Shown: positions 25,683 to 35,546 of the stretch, piece by piece
Numbering within the stretch: the first letter of the stretch is position 1
How the letters are laid out: each line of letters starts with the position of its first letter
Source: Verrucomicrobiota bacterium
GTDB lineage: Bacteria > Verrucomicrobiota > Verrucomicrobiia > Verrucomicrobiales > Verrucomicrobiaceae
Direction of reading: 5' to 3'
DNA length: 40,671 nt
Assembly (NCBI GenBank): GCA_009885695.1
Contig: VFKE01000011.1
Span: 1-40,671 of the forward strand
Program-made: the position numbers and the translations under genes
Notes under the pieces: model-generated
Told to the model about the DNA's origin: nothing
The model's database searches: none
The model's input: only the letters and a program-made list of their open reading frames with translations

Positions 25683-26129
25683 TTATTTGGTGACCGTGAG
25701 CACGCCATTCATCAAAATCGCATGACCTGGGAATGTGCAGACGTAGGGATACTCGCCGGCTTCCAGGGTGAGTTCGATGAAGCCGCTCTGGCCGGGTTGG
25801 ATAAGCTTGGTGTGCTGGATGATGTCAGGGGAATCGGGCACGAAGTCCTTGGCCATGGCGTTCGGATCAGTCAGCATGGCGTTGGCGAGGGCGATGACCT
25901 TGTCTTTCGAGCCGGGCTTGAGGACCACGATGTTGTGCGGCTGCGGGATTGCGCTTTTGTTGTCGAGGGTGATCTTGACCTTGCCCGCCTTCGCGGTGAG
26001 TGCCTTCTTGTCATACATGAGCGGGTTGCTCGCATCAGGCATCAGGATAAGTTCGGTGACATCTTCGGCGAGGACGGCGGCGTTGAGCAGAGTGAGCGCG
26101 AGGGTGGCGGCAAGCAGGGAACGGATCAT
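25683..26129 (-). CDS. Azurin/plastocyanin-type blue copper protein
   Basis: A 148-residue exported cupredoxin. Residues 1-21 are the signal peptide (ending 'AAVLAED'). The type-1 copper ligands are visible: His65 in 'IPQPHNIVVL', then Cys131, His136 and Met140 in 'GEYPYVCTFPGHAILMNG'. The H...C-(4)-H-(3)-M spacing fits plastocyanin/azurin-type electron carriers, with the azurin-like 'CTFPGHxxxMxG' ending. The partner oxidoreductase is not in the window. ATG 26129 is chosen because it begins the signal peptide; the frame extends further upstream through an AT-rich stretch likely to hold its promoter. The secreted unknown gene is next downstream. Confidence 0.9.
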   Translation of the reverse strand: MIRSLLAATLALTLLNAAVLAEDVTELILMPDASNPLMYDKKALTAKAGKVKITLDNKSAIPQPHNIVVLKPGSKDKVIALANAMLTDPNAMAKDFVPDSPDIIQHTKLIQPGQSGFIELTLEAGEYPYVCTFPGHAILMNGVLTVTK

Positions 26130-26227
26130 TGGAACTATTGTGTTGTGAGGTTGTGGTGATATTAATTTGTGTATTGTCAGATACGAAACATAACGGAGAC
26201 GCGATGCAAAGTATTTCAAATAAAAAG

Positions 26228-26893
26228 TCAACGTGAAGTTGGCGGATTTTGACTTGTTTCTTTCGCCCAGATCAGTTCGATGCACGCCATCAGGGCAGCG
26301 GGATCATGGGTCAGTGGTTTGATGGTCAGAGGGGCTTTGATCATTGCGGTGCCGCGCCCGGGTGCGACGCTTCCAGTGAGTTCCGGCGCGTCTCCCTGGA
26401 GCGGCAAGCCTTCCCAGCCGGGCGGCACGCCTGGAAGATCTTCAAAAAAGCGACGGCGCACATCGCGTGTTTTTTCGCTTAGCAGCTCGTGGGTCTGCAA
26501 CTGGCAACGCTCGCAGATCATCAGGCTGTCGAGCATGGACTCGTCACTGCAAAGTGCGGTGATTACGTAATCGCGCATGGGTGCCTGCGCCTGCGTTCGA
26601 CCGCAGAAAGCGCACTCGCCCGTTCCATTCACTTCGCGCAGGTGTTTCTCCTGATGCCGCATGAGGCTGGACTTTGATTCCTCAGAGAACTCCTCCAGCA
26701 TGAGATCACGGCAGACTTCACAAAAGACATATTCAAAGACGCACTCGCCGTTGCGCCAGGCTTTGTTGATCTGGTAATGCTGGAAGGTTGCCAGTGACTC
26801 GCCACAATGGGAGCAGGTGCGAAAGGGGCGCTCCTCGTATTCCGAGTGAAATTCACGCGGGATGGGCTGCCTGCTCTGTGGCGGTTCGTTCAT
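26228..26893 (-). CDS. Zinc-ribbon protein of unknown function
   Basis: A 221-residue cytoplasmic protein with four CxxC pairs: Cys27/30, 58/61, 94/97 and 127/130. These could form two zinc sites. The first two pairs frame 'SHCGESLATFQHYQINKAWRNGECVFEYVFCEVC' and the last two frame 'AFCGRTQAQAPMRDYVITALCS'. The C-terminal half (about 140-221) is hydrophobic in places without being a membrane helix and has no recognised domain. Paired treble-clef-like ribbons suggest nucleic-acid or protein binding; I do not recognise the family. The copper protein gene is 98 bases downstream on the same strand. Confidence 0.6.
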   Translation of the reverse strand: MNEPPQSRQPIPREFHSEYEERPFRTCSHCGESLATFQHYQINKAWRNGECVFEYVFCEVCRDLMLEEFSEESKSSLMRHQEKHLREVNGTGECAFCGRTQAQAPMRDYVITALCSDESMLDSLMICERCQLQTHELLSEKTRDVRRRFFEDLPGVPPGWEGLPLQGDAPELTGSVAPGRGTAMIKAPLTIKPLTHDPAALMACIELIWAKETSQNPPTSR

Positions 26894-27002
26894 GCTTTAA
26901 AATTACGGACGACGGATGATCCCGCGGGTGTGGGAACGGACGACGACACAACTGGAAAAAGTTTGAATCAGTGCGATGCGTTTGTCCATTAAATTGACGC
27001 CC

Positions 27003-28166
27003 ATGACCGCAGCTCCACTGCCCACCGCCGCCGGTCTTCTGTCCTGCGCCATCTGGTTTTCATCCTTCATCCTTCATCCTTCATCCTTTTCTTCTGATTG
27101 GCCCCTCGTGCGCGGTGATGCGGCCATGACTGGACGCAGCGCGACGAAGCTGGTCTTCCCCTTGACGCTCGAGTGGAGCGCCGAGGTCGGAGATAAGGTC
27201 AAGATGGAAGGTGTGGTCGCCACGCCCATCACGCATGTGGAAAAAGTCTATGTGGGAGCGCAAAACGGGAAGTTCGCCTGCCTAGATCTGGAGACGGGCA
27301 AGATCCTGTGGCAGGTGGAGAAGAAGGGATTCTTTGAGGGCAGTGCCGCGGTCGCCGATGGGCTGGTGATCGCGGGATGCGGCGACTCGTTTATTTACGC
27401 ATGGAAAACCACTGATGGCTCGGAAGCTTGGAAGTTCGAAACCGATGGAGAGATCCATGCAGGAGTAAACTTGTGGAAGGACGCGAACGGAAAAGTCTGT
27501 GCGCTCATCGGTAGCTATGACAACCGGCTCTACTGCCTTGAGGCTGCGACCGGGAAAAAGATCTGGGATTTCGAAACCACAAATTACATCAACGGAGCGG
27601 CGGCCATTTACGAGGGGCAGGTTGCCTTTGGAGGTTGTGACGGTATGCTTTACATGCTCGACATCAAGACCGGCAAGGAGATCAAAAAAATAGAGGTCAA
27701 CAGCTATATAGGCAACAACATCGCCGCGGATCAAGGCACCGCTTATGTGGCGCATTACGGCAACAGGGTGGCCGCATTCTCGCTCGGAGACAGCCAGCAA
27801 ATCTGGGAATTCGGCGAGCGCGACTTTCCCTATTACGCCGCGCCCGCGATCAGCGGGAACTGGGTCATCGCCGGCTCCCGTGACAAGCGTGTCTATGGCA
27901 TCGACCGCGCGAAAGGCGTTGAGAAATGGGTTTTTCGCACCCGGGGCGATGTGGACAGCTCTCCCGTCATCTGTGCGGATGCTCATGTCGTCTTTGGCAG
28001 CAACGATGGATTTATTTACGCCGCTAATCTGGCCGACGGCACGGAGGCCTGGCGCTACGAGATCGGTGCGCCGGTAAAAGCAGCGCCCGCTGTTGCCGGA
28101 GACTGGATACTCATTGGCAGTGATGACGGAAGTGTTTATGCTTTCAAAAATGGCAAAGCCAAGTAA
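27003..28166 (+). CDS. Exported PQQ-like beta-propeller protein
   Basis: A 387-residue protein made of repeated propeller blades of the PQQ/BamB type: 'YVGAQNGKFACLDLETGKILWQ', 'IYAWKTTDGSEAWKFETDGE', 'NRLYCLEAATGKKIWDFE', 'GMLYMLDIKTGKEIKKIE' and 'GFIYAANLADGTEAWRYE', closing with 'SDDGSVYAFKNGKAK'. About seven blades can be counted. Residues 1-35 serve as a signal sequence, part of which ('SSFILHPSSF') is encoded by the TCATCCT heptamer repeat, so the exact N-terminus is uncertain; ATG 27003 is preferred over 26976. It could be a BamB-like scaffold or a dehydrogenase-like sensor; no calcium/PQQ active-site residues were identified. The radical SAM gene follows at 22 bases. Confidence 0.85.
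   Translation: MTAAPLPTAAGLLSCAIWFSSFILHPSSFSSDWPLVRGDAAMTGRSATKLVFPLTLEWSAEVGDKVKMEGVVATPITHVEKVYVGAQNGKFACLDLETGKILWQVEKKGFFEGSAAVADGLVIAGCGDSFIYAWKTTDGSEAWKFETDGEIHAGVNLWKDANGKVCALIGSYDNRLYCLEAATGKKIWDFETTNYINGAAAIYEGQVAFGGCDGMLYMLDIKTGKEIKKIEVNSYIGNNIAADQGTAYVAHYGNRVAAFSLGDSQQIWEFGERDFPYYAAPAISGNWVIAGSRDKRVYGIDRAKGVEKWVFRTRGDVDSSPVICADAHVVFGSNDGFIYAANLADGTEAWRYEIGAPVKAAPAVAGDWILIGSDDGSVYAFKNGKAK
27060..27087. repeat. Heptamer tandem repeat (TCATCCT)n inside propeller signal sequence
   Basis: Four perfect tandem copies of TCATCCT encode part of the hydrophobic N-terminus of the beta-propeller protein. The reverse-complement heptamer is repeated in the batD signal sequence at 13850-13877. 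Confidence 0.9.
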
Positions 28167-28188
28167 TCCAGCAGTGGAGAGACCCATT

Positions 28189-29544
28189 ATGATCACCACG
28201 CCGACCACTGGGATTCCCATCACGCATCTGGCCGACAAGAAGTCCCATCATGCCACGGAGGCGGGGAATTACTTCGTGGCGAATTATCCGCCATTTTCGT
28301 TCTGGCAGAAGGAGCAGGCATTTGCGGTGGACAAGATGCTGGATTCGCCCGCGCCCCAGGACGTGCCGCTGGGCGTTTACTTTCACATTCCCTTCTGCCG
28401 GAAGCGCTGCCATTTTTGCTACTTTAAAGTTTATACCGACAAGAACGCCTCGGAAATCCGCCGCTACATTCATGCGGGCCTGGCGGAGTTTGCGCGCTAT
28501 GCCACGCGTCCTTACATTCAGGGTCGAAAACCCAAGTTCGTCTATTTCGGCGGAGGCACGCCTTCGTATCTCAGTGTTCCGCAGCTCAAGGAGCTGACGG
28601 ATCGCATGAAGGATTTGCTCCCGTGGGATGAAACGGAAGAGGTGGCGTTTGAAGCGGAACCCGGCACGCTCAATGAAACGAAGCTCACCGCGATCCGCGA
28701 GATCGGCGTCACGCGGCTCAGCCTCGGTGTCGAGCATTTTGACGACCATATTCTCGAATCGAATGGCCGCGCGCATCGCAGCGGGGAGATCGACCGCGCG
28801 TATCGTTTCGCTCGCGGGCTTGGCTTTGAGCACATCAACATCGATCTCATTGCCGGCATGATGAATGATACCGAGGAGCTTTGGAAAATGGCGGTGGCCA
28901 AGGCGGTCGAGATGCAACCCGACTGCGTCACCATTTATCAAATGGAAGTGCCCTATAATACGGGCATCTACAAACAGATGCAGACGGATGGAAAAGTTAC
29001 CGCCCCGGTGGCCGACTGGGAAACGAAACGTGCCTGGGTGAACTACGCTTTCAGCGAGTTTGAAAAAAACGGCTACACGGTCACCAGCGCCTACACCGTG
29101 GTGAAGAACCCCGATAAGATCAAATTCGTCTATCGCGACATGCTTTGGGAGGGTGCGGACATGATTGCGTCCGGTGTCGCTTCGTTTGGTCATCTCGGTG
29201 GTGTCCACTATCAGAATCAGGCGGATATCCTGCCTTACATGGAAACCGTCGAGCGAGGGGAGTCACCGATCTTCCGGGCTTATGCCACCAGTCCTGACGA
29301 GCGATTCCTCCGCGAGTTTATTTTGAAACTGAAGCTCGGCATGGTTCGGTCCTCTTATTATCAGAGGAAATTCGGCGAGAATGTGTTGGTGCGTTTTGCA
29401 CCGCAACTCAAGTGGATGCAGGACGAAGGATTCGCCAACATGGGTGAGGATGAGATCAGGCTGACGCGTGACGGATTATTGCAGGTGGACCGCCTCTTGC
29501 ATGAGTTCTTCATGTCGCATCATCGCACCAACCGGATCGTTTAA
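28189..29544 (+). CDS. HemW-like radical SAM protein (coproporphyrinogen oxidase family)
   Basis: A 451-residue radical SAM protein. The cluster motif is Cys70-x3-Cys74-x2-Cys77 within 'VYFHIPFCRKRCHFCYF'; GGGTPS is at 121-126, followed by 'EEVAFEAEPGT' and 'GVTRLSLGVEHFDDHIL', matching HemN/HemW family signatures. The fourth cysteine of true HemN (CxxxCxxCxC) is absent, as in HemW, a haem chaperone. The N-terminal 'GNYFVANYPPFSFW' and the long C-terminal part are unlike standard HemW, so a distinct subfamily is likely. ATG 28189 has GGAG nine bases upstream; an ATG at 28150 would overlap the propeller gene. A chorismate-lyase-like gene follows by 12 bases. Confidence 0.85.
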   Translation: MITTPTTGIPITHLADKKSHHATEAGNYFVANYPPFSFWQKEQAFAVDKMLDSPAPQDVPLGVYFHIPFCRKRCHFCYFKVYTDKNASEIRRYIHAGLAEFARYATRPYIQGRKPKFVYFGGGTPSYLSVPQLKELTDRMKDLLPWDETEEVAFEAEPGTLNETKLTAIREIGVTRLSLGVEHFDDHILESNGRAHRSGEIDRAYRFARGLGFEHINIDLIAGMMNDTEELWKMAVAKAVEMQPDCVTIYQMEVPYNTGIYKQMQTDGKVTAPVADWETKRAWVNYAFSEFEKNGYTVTSAYTVVKNPDKIKFVYRDMLWEGADMIASGVASFGHLGGVHYQNQADILPYMETVERGESPIFRAYATSPDERFLREFILKLKLGMVRSSYYQRKFGENVLVRFAPQLKWMQDEGFANMGEDEIRLTRDGLLQVDRLLHEFFMSHHRTNRIV

Positions 29545-29556
29545 GTCTTTCACCTC

Positions 29557-30129
29557 ATGTCATCCGGCACCATCGCTACTGCTGATTCAGCTTCCCGCTC
29601 GGACTTGCTGGCTCCGTTGCGATTTTTTTACGGACTGTCCAGTCACGATCTTCGGGTCACCTTTGTGAAACCGGAGGATATGCCCGAAGACGCCCGCTTG
29701 CTGTTGGTGCATGACTGTGACATGACGCCCCGGCTCTCAGAACATCATCACTGCGAGATAGGACTGGACGTTCACGCCATGTCGCGCATCGGACATTACT
29801 TGGTGCGCGCTTCCGTCTTGCGACGGGTAACGGACAGTGTGCCGGTGGAGTTCGGTGCCATCGGCATTCATCTCGGCGGCTTTTGTGAAGTGGCGCAGCG
29901 GCTCATTTTGGAAGGTCTATTGCCCTTGGGTGGAATTCTTCAGCAGCTCAAGGTGCCGCACACGAGTCATCCCAGCGGATATTTTCGCATCGTCATCGAC
30001 CATCGTCTGGCCAGCTTGCTGGGCGGCCGGGAAGGTCAGACGCTCTTCGGCCGCTGCAATGAACTGCGTCATGCGAGCGGCGCAGCACTGGCCGAAGTCG
30101 TGGAAGTGCTGCCGGGCGAGGTGGGTTGA
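29557..30129 (+). CDS. Chorismate-lyase-like (UbiC/UTRA fold) protein
   Basis: A 190-residue soluble protein. The pattern is that of chorismate-pyruvate-lyase-like proteins: 'VHDCDMTPRLSEHHHCEIGLDV', 'YLVRASVLRRVTDSVPVEFGAI', 'LILEGLLPLGGILQQL', and 'GYFRIVIDHRLASLLG' followed by 'LFGRCNELRHASGAALAEVVEVLP'. The PLG..L and final GR...G..LAEVVEVLP segments fit the UbiC end region. The catalytic set of Escherichia coli UbiC (Arg, Arg, Glu) is only partly recognisable: the last Glu is present in 'EVVEVLP'. It begins 12 bases after the radical SAM gene, which suggests one operon; pathway and substrate are unknown. Confidence 0.5.
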   Translation: MSSGTIATADSASRSDLLAPLRFFYGLSSHDLRVTFVKPEDMPEDARLLLVHDCDMTPRLSEHHHCEIGLDVHAMSRIGHYLVRASVLRRVTDSVPVEFGAIGIHLGGFCEVAQRLILEGLLPLGGILQQLKVPHTSHPSGYFRIVIDHRLASLLGGREGQTLFGRCNELRHASGAALAEVVEVLPGEVG

Positions 30130-30218
30130 ATTCCGGCATTAATATTCACGTAAAGGTCACGCATTGTTGCAATAGAGATCTCTGGGAAAATGCGTCAAGC
30201 CATCCTCTGCATGTCCGG

Positions 30219-31838
30219 TTAGTGGGGAACGATCCACGGGACGATGTAAGCCTGTATCATCACCAGCACGCCCATGAGGAGCGCCAGCGCCACACTGTGC
30301 CAGAAGACCGCGCGGAGCACCGTCCCGGCATCCGGGCTGTCCGCGTGTCCGCCCGTGGCCACGCTGGCTACCACGATGCTCTGGGCGTCAATCATCTTGC
30401 CCATCACCCCGCCGGAGCTGTTCGCCGCCGCCGTGAGCACTGGCGGCAGGTGTAATTGCTGGGCGGTCACCTGCTGCAAATTTCCAAACAGCACGTTCGA
30501 TGAAGTGTCGCTGCCGGTGAGAGCGACGCCGAGCCACCCGATGAGCGGGGAGAAAAACGGAAACATAAAACCGGTCGCAGCCATCGCCAACCCCATCGTG
30601 GTGTCCGTGCCGCTGTAGCGGGTGACGAATCCGAGCGCGAGCATCAACGCGATGGTGAGCAGGGAAACGCGCAGCCGCCAGAGCGTGACGCCATAGAGTT
30701 GCAGCAGGCGCAACGGCTTCACGCGCAGACACAAGCCTGCGAGAATTCCCGCGATCAGCAACGCCGTGCCAGTGGCGGAGAGCGCATTGAACTTGAACAC
30801 CGCCTTCTCGGCCTCGGCATGGGCGACTACGGGTGGCACACGCTCGACCGCCTTGTGCAGCAGCGGCACTTCGATGTCGCGGGTGAACGCGTCGTTGAGC
30901 GCGGACTTCACCGCGGGCAGGCCCCAGCAGAAAACAAACACGGTAAGAAACACCCACGGCAGCCAGGCTTTCCATGCCGGAGAGTCTGATATTGTCGCCA
31001 CCGTCCCGGTTTCGTTCTCCGCATCGTCCGGTTTCCACACTTTCATAAAAAGCACCAGCGCGCCGATTGAGACCACCGCGCCGAGGATGTCCACCAGCCA
31101 CGGCCCGTGAAAATTGCTCACCACGAACTGCATGACGGCGAAACTCAAGCCGGTCACGAGGCACGCTGGCCACACGCCGATCATGCCGCGCCACCCCGCC
31201 TGCGCCGCGACCAGCCAGAACGGAACGATGAGCGAGAACACCGGCAATTGCCGGCCCACCATCGCGCTCAGTTGATGCAGATCAAGCCCGGTGACGTCCG
31301 CCAGCGTGATCAGCGGCGTGCCGAGCGAACCAAAGGCCACCGGCGCGGTGTTGCCGATGAGCGCGAGCTTCGCGGCTTCCAATGGACGAAATCCCAGCCC
31401 GATCAGCAGCGCGCCCGTGATCGCCACCGGTGCGCCAAATCCCGCCGCGCCCTCGATGAACGCGCCGAAGCAGAACGCGATCAACAACGCCTGGATGCGC
31501 CGGTCCCGTGACACGCCCGCGATTTGTTTTTGCAGCACGGCGAACTGGCCGGTGTGCACCGTGAGATGGTAGATGAACAGCGCATTGAGAATGATCCAGC
31601 CAATGGGAAACAAACCAAACGCCGCGCCATAGAGCGCCGCCGCCCCCGCCAGTTGCGGTGGCATGTGATACACGAAGACTGCCACCGCGCCCGCCATCAG
31701 CAGGCCCGCGAGCGCCGCGATCTGCGCCCGCACATGCCAGAACGCCAGCAGGCCCAGTAATGTCACCACCGGCAGCGCCGCCACGAGTGTGGAGAGCGCC
31801 GGGTGGCCGAGCGGATCGTAATTCTGGGCCCAAGTCAT
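30219..31838 (-). CDS. LctP-family permease (lactate/glycolate)
   Basis: A 539-residue polytopic inner-membrane carrier with about thirteen hydrophobic segments. Family sequence includes '[20 protein letters not shown]', '[38 protein letters not shown]', '[23 protein letters not shown]' and, near the end, '[21 protein letters not shown]'. These are hallmarks of LldP/GlcA proteins, which take up L-lactate or glycolate with protons. ATG 31838 overlaps the glcF stop as ATGA, so translational coupling with the glycolate oxidase genes makes glycolate the better guess here. The frame extends upstream to 31934, inside glcF, without family character. Confidence 0.92.
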   Translation of the reverse strand: MTWAQNYDPLGHPALSTLVAALPVVTLLGLLAFWHVRAQIAALAGLLMAGAVAVFVYHMPPQLAGAAALYGAAFGLFPIGWIILNALFIYHLTVHTGQFAVLQKQIAGVSRDRRIQALLIAFCFGAFIEGAAGFGAPVAITGALLIGLGFRPLEAAKLALIGNTAPVAFGSLGTPLITLADVTGLDLHQLSAMVGRQLPVFSLIVPFWLVAAQAGWRGMIGVWPACLVTGLSFAVMQFVVSNFHGPWLVDILGAVVSIGALVLFMKVWKPDDAENETGTVATISDSPAWKAWLPWVFLTVFVFCWGLPAVKSALNDAFTRDIEVPLLHKAVERVPPVVAHAEAEKAVFKFNALSATGTALLIAGILAGLCLRVKPLRLLQLYGVTLWRLRVSLLTIALMLALGFVTRYSGTDTTMGLAMAATGFMFPFFSPLIGWLGVALTGSDTSSNVLFGNLQQVTAQQLHLPPVLTAAANSSGGVMGKMIDAQSIVVASVATGGHADSPDAGTVLRAVFWHSVALALLMGVLVMIQAYIVPWIVPH

Positions 31839-33091
31839 TTTTCGGGAAGGGAGTCGCGCAACACCTGCATGGTATGACGCACCGGAAGCTTGGAGCCGAG
31901 TTTCTTCAAATGAAAACGAAGCTGCGTGAGGCAACCGATGTTGCCCGACGCCACGAGGTCCGCACTAGTGGCGATGACCGCGTGCGCCTTCTGCGCGCCG
32001 AGCGAGGCCGCGATCTGTGGCTGGTCCATGTTGTAGCTGCCCGCGCTGCCGCAGCAGAGATGCTCATCGGCCACATCGCGCAACTCGAGGCCGGGAATCG
32101 CCCGCAGCAGGGCCCGCGGCTCCCGGCGGACATTCTGCGCGTTCGCCAGGTGGCAGGCGTCGTGATACGCGACGGTGAGTTTCCTCTCCGCAAACTTCTC
32201 GCGGAGGCCGATCTTTGAAAGGAACACGCTGACATCCATCACGCGGCTGCAAAACGATTCCGCGCGCGCTTCATCCGCGGTGCCGCGAAGCATGAGCGCG
32301 TATTCGTGCATGGCCGAACCGCAACCGGCGGCGTTCGTCAGCACCGCATCCACATCGTCAGGGAATGCCGCGAGGTTCCGGCGTGCGAAGTTTTGCGCGG
32401 CGGCGAGATCACCGGTATGCCAGGCAAGCCCCCCGCAACAGCCCTGCGACACCGGCACCAGGACTTCCACCCCGTTGTGTGCCAGCACCTTGATGGTGGC
32501 GCTGTTGATGTCCGGATCCAGCACCTGCTGCGCGCAGCCGGTGAGCAGCGCCACGCGGGCGCGTCTTTCTCTCATCGCTGGAGTAATCAGGGGCCAGGCC
32601 TGCGCCGGCGGAACTTCATCAGGCACGAGATCGAGCATCGCCCGCCAGCCCCGCGGCATCACCGGGCGCAGCAATTTTCCGAAGCGGCCAAGCCTGGCCG
32701 CCAGCCGGAAGCGCGCGGGAAACGGAATCGTCTGCGCCGTGATAAAGCGGCGCAGCTTTTCGCCAAGCGGTCGCTTCATCTGCGAGCGGGTCAGCGCGCG
32801 AAAGGGACTGATCAGATCGCGATAGGCCACGCCGCTGGGGCACGCCGGCTCGCAAGAGAGGCAGCCGAGACAACGGTCGATGTGAGGCTGGGCCGCCTCG
32901 GGTGTCGTCCTGCCCTCGAGCACTTCCTTCATCAGAACGATGCGCCCTCGCGGCGTATCCATCTCCTGACCCAGTTCGTGATACGTCGGACACGCGGCGA
33001 GACAAAATCCGCAATGCACGCAGGCCTGCACCGCGTTCGCCATGGGCACGCCGAGCGGTCCGATCTTTTCAACGGGAATTGCGTGCTGCAT
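31835..33091 (-). CDS. glcF: Glycolate oxidase iron-sulfur subunit
   Basis: The electron-transfer subunit of glycolate dehydrogenase, 418 residues. Two 4Fe-4S ferredoxin motifs lie near the N-terminus: '[18 protein letters not shown]' and '[17 protein letters not shown]'. Two CCG domains follow, with '[15 protein letters not shown]' and '[19 protein letters not shown]'. This layout is that of GlcF. It would pass electrons from the FAD subunits GlcD and GlcE towards quinones at the inner membrane. The start codon shares a base with the glcE stop (TGATG), and the stop overlaps the permease start, so four genes in this cluster are coupled. Confidence 0.94.
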   Translation of the reverse strand: MQHAIPVEKIGPLGVPMANAVQACVHCGFCLAACPTYHELGQEMDTPRGRIVLMKEVLEGRTTPEAAQPHIDRCLGCLSCEPACPSGVAYRDLISPFRALTRSQMKRPLGEKLRRFITAQTIPFPARFRLAARLGRFGKLLRPVMPRGWRAMLDLVPDEVPPAQAWPLITPAMRERRARVALLTGCAQQVLDPDINSATIKVLAHNGVEVLVPVSQGCCGGLAWHTGDLAAAQNFARRNLAAFPDDVDAVLTNAAGCGSAMHEYALMLRGTADEARAESFCSRVMDVSVFLSKIGLREKFAERKLTVAYHDACHLANAQNVRREPRALLRAIPGLELRDVADEHLCCGSAGSYNMDQPQIAASLGAQKAHAVIATSADLVASGNIGCLTQLRFHLKKLGSKLPVRHTMQVLRDSLPEK

Positions 33092-34095
33092 CAGTCGTCG
33101 AGGTTTGGGAAACGGCCGTCCGGGTCAAGAGCGTTTTTCACGTCCTTGGTGATTGCATTGGGCAACCGGGGCCTGATCCAGAGCGGAGCATCGCCACGCA
33201 GAGTCATTGCCTTGAGGTTGATCGAATCCAGCGCCGTCGCATCCGGCAGCGAAATGAAAGCAACGTTTCCACCCGCGCTGATATGCCTGCGGTGGCCCGG
33301 CAATGGCGCCATCTGATCCGGCGTGATCGCGGCCTTAAGGAGAACTCCATCGAGATGCGCCCACCGGAATTCACGCAGGTTTGACCAACATTCATCGGAA
33401 CTGATTCTGCCGGGGAACTTGGCCAGAATCTCGCGGGCGATGATTTGCAATGCCGGGGCGGGCCCCGCGAGTCGCATCACGACTTGACCGCTGTCCGGCA
33501 GCACATCGAGCGCATCCAGTTCCCAACGGGATCTTGCAGCTTCCGTGATCGTCCCGGCATCGCCCGCGACTTCCAGCGTCAAGGTCGATGCCGGACGGGG
33601 AAACACTTTGAACGTCATTTCGCCCAGCACACCGAAGCGACCGAGGCTGCCGGCGAAGAATTTCGGCAGATCGAAACCCGCGGCGTTCTTCACGACCTTG
33701 CCGCCCATGCGCAGCAGGCGGCCTGCTCCGTCCACAAAGCGCACGCCAAGTATGAAATCGCGCACGCCGCCGTAGCGAAACCGGCCCGGCCCGCTCAGTC
33801 CGCTCGCCACCACGCCGCCCAGCGTGCTTCCGGCATCGACGAGCATCGGATCGAATGGGAGATACTGCCCGCGTTCGCCGAGCGCGGCGATGATCTCGCT
33901 GACCGGCGTTCCGGCGAGCGCGGTAAAGGTAAATTCACTCGGGTCATACTCCGTGATGCCGCGCAAAAGGCGTGTGGAAATCTTGACGGCATCAACCGCT
34001 GCAAGCCGCGGCTTCGTCTGCGCGCCAACGGCAATCACGCGCGGTGCTGAGAGCACGGCCTCGCGGAGTTCGGCGAGTGACGAAGGAGTGATCAT
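33091..34095 (-). CDS. glcE: Glycolate oxidase FAD-binding subunit
   Basis: A 334-residue partner flavoprotein of GlcD. The FAD-binding PCMH fold is seen in '[21 protein letters not shown]', '[26 protein letters not shown]', then '[25 protein letters not shown]' and '[26 protein letters not shown]'. These are typical of GlcE. The C-terminal half is weakly conserved, as usual for this subunit. It lies between glcD and glcF with overlapping start and stop codons on both sides (ATGA with glcD, TGATG with glcF), so subunits are likely made in balanced amounts. Confidence 0.93.
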   Translation of the reverse strand: MITPSSLAELREAVLSAPRVIAVGAQTKPRLAAVDAVKISTRLLRGITEYDPSEFTFTALAGTPVSEIIAALGERGQYLPFDPMLVDAGSTLGGVVASGLSGPGRFRYGGVRDFILGVRFVDGAGRLLRMGGKVVKNAAGFDLPKFFAGSLGRFGVLGEMTFKVFPRPASTLTLEVAGDAGTITEAARSRWELDALDVLPDSGQVVMRLAGPAPALQIIAREILAKFPGRISSDECWSNLREFRWAHLDGVLLKAAITPDQMAPLPGHRRHISAGGNVAFISLPDATALDSINLKAMTLRGDAPLWIRPRLPNAITKDVKNALDPDGRFPNLDD

Positions 34096-35537
34096 TCCCG
34101 GGAGATGATGCCGGCCTTTTCCAGCGGATGCAGGCCATGTTGCAGCAGCGCGGGGGCCTCGGTGCCGGGAAACATCTTGCCGGGATTGGCAATGCCGAGC
34201 GGATCAAACGCGGCGCGCACCCGCTGCATGAGGCCAATCTCGTCAGCGCTGAACATGTCCGGCAAGTAGTCCCGCTTCTCCACCCCGATGCCGTGCTCGC
34301 CGGTGAGTGATCCACCCATCTCCACGCACATTTTCAGGATGCGGCCCGCGAGTGACTCCGCGCGCTCGAGCGCACCCGCCTCGCGGCCGTCGAAAAGAAT
34401 CAGCGGATGCAGATTGCCGTCGCCCGCATGAAACACATTAGCGACCCGGATGCCAACCTCGCGTGACATCTCGCCGATGCGCCGCAGTGCTTCGCCGAGC
34501 CGGCGCCGCGGCACCACTCCATCCTGGACGATGAAATCGGGCGACAGCCGGCCCACGGCGCTGAACGCACTCTTGCGTCCCTTCCAGATCGCGGCGCGCT
34601 CCTCGGCATCACGCGCGGGGCGCGCCTCAACCGGTTCGCTGGCGTCGATGATCTGATCGAGGCGTTCGCGTTCCACGGCCACGGTCTCACGCGGGCCTTC
34701 GAGCTCGACAATGAGCACTGCTTCGCAGCCGGGGGGATATTCCGCGTGAACCGCGGCGACCGCGGCCTCGAGTGCGAGCGCATCCATGATTTCCAGCGCG
34801 CCGGGCAGCAAGCCGCTGGCGATGACCGCGGACACCGCGTCCCCCGCTTGTTCCAACGTGCGGTAGCCGGCGAGCACCGTATGAAAACACTCCGCGCGCG
34901 GCAGCAATTGCAACGTGATTTCCAGCGCGATGCCGAACAATCCTTCGTTGCCCGTGAAAAGACCGCACCAGTCCGGTCCGATGTGCTCGCGGCTGGCACC
35001 GCCCCACTCGACGACTTCACCCGTGGCGAGCACTGCCTTGATGCCGAGAACGTGATTGGAAGTCATGCCGTATTTCAGACAGTGCGCGCCGCCGGAGTTG
35101 AAGGCCACATTGCCGCCGATGGTGCAGACGGACTGGCTCGATGGATCGGGCGCGTAATGCAGGCCATGCGGCGCGGCGGCAGTTGTGACCTGCGTGTTGA
35201 TCACGCCCGGCTCCACCACCGCGATGCGTTGCGCTGGATCGAGTTTGAGGATGCGGTTGAGCCGGTTGAGCGTGATCACAATCCCGTCTGTGACCGGCAG
35301 CGATCCGCCCGACAAACTGGTGCCACTGCCGCGCGCGACAAAAGGAAGGCGCAGTTCGTGGCACAGGCGCACCAGCGCGATGACTTCATCCGCGGTCTCC
35401 GGCACCGCGACGGCGAGGGGACGCGCGCGATAGGCCGTGAGGCCGTCGCTCTCGTAAGCCGCGAGTTCCACCGGCCGCGTCAGAAAGCGTTCCGGTGGCA
35501 GCAGTGCGGCCAGACGTTGGAGCGCGGCGGCGGGCAT
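34092..35537 (-). CDS. glcD: Glycolate oxidase catalytic FAD subunit
   Basis: A 481-residue flavoprotein of the FAD-binding type 4/C-terminal oxidase family, which oxidises glycolate (or D-lactate) to glyoxylate (or pyruvate). FAD-binding sequences are '[19 protein letters not shown]' and '[20 protein letters not shown]'. The C-terminal domain carries '[15 protein letters not shown]' with metal/substrate-type His residues and '[17 protein letters not shown]'. Adjacent glcE and glcF favour glycolate over lactate. ATG 35537 begins with [14 protein letters not shown]. The aminotransferase gene ends nine bases upstream, so glyoxylate production and removal appear to be encoded in one unit. Confidence 0.94.
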   Translation of the reverse strand: MPAAALQRLAALLPPERFLTRPVELAAYESDGLTAYRARPLAVAVPETADEVIALVRLCHELRLPFVARGSGTSLSGGSLPVTDGIVITLNRLNRILKLDPAQRIAVVEPGVINTQVTTAAAPHGLHYAPDPSSQSVCTIGGNVAFNSGGAHCLKYGMTSNHVLGIKAVLATGEVVEWGGASREHIGPDWCGLFTGNEGLFGIALEITLQLLPRAECFHTVLAGYRTLEQAGDAVSAVIASGLLPGALEIMDALALEAAVAAVHAEYPPGCEAVLIVELEGPRETVAVERERLDQIIDASEPVEARPARDAEERAAIWKGRKSAFSAVGRLSPDFIVQDGVVPRRRLGEALRRIGEMSREVGIRVANVFHAGDGNLHPLILFDGREAGALERAESLAGRILKMCVEMGGSLTGEHGIGVEKRDYLPDMFSADEIGLMQRVRAAFDPLGIANPGKMFPGTEAPALLQHGLHPLEKAGIISRE

Positions 35538-35546
35538 GGCGCAGGG

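Noticed and set aside
26130-26227. Sigma-70 promoter for the copper protein
   Set aside because: The stretch is AT-rich and likely holds a promoter, but no -35/-10 pair at proper spacing stands out.
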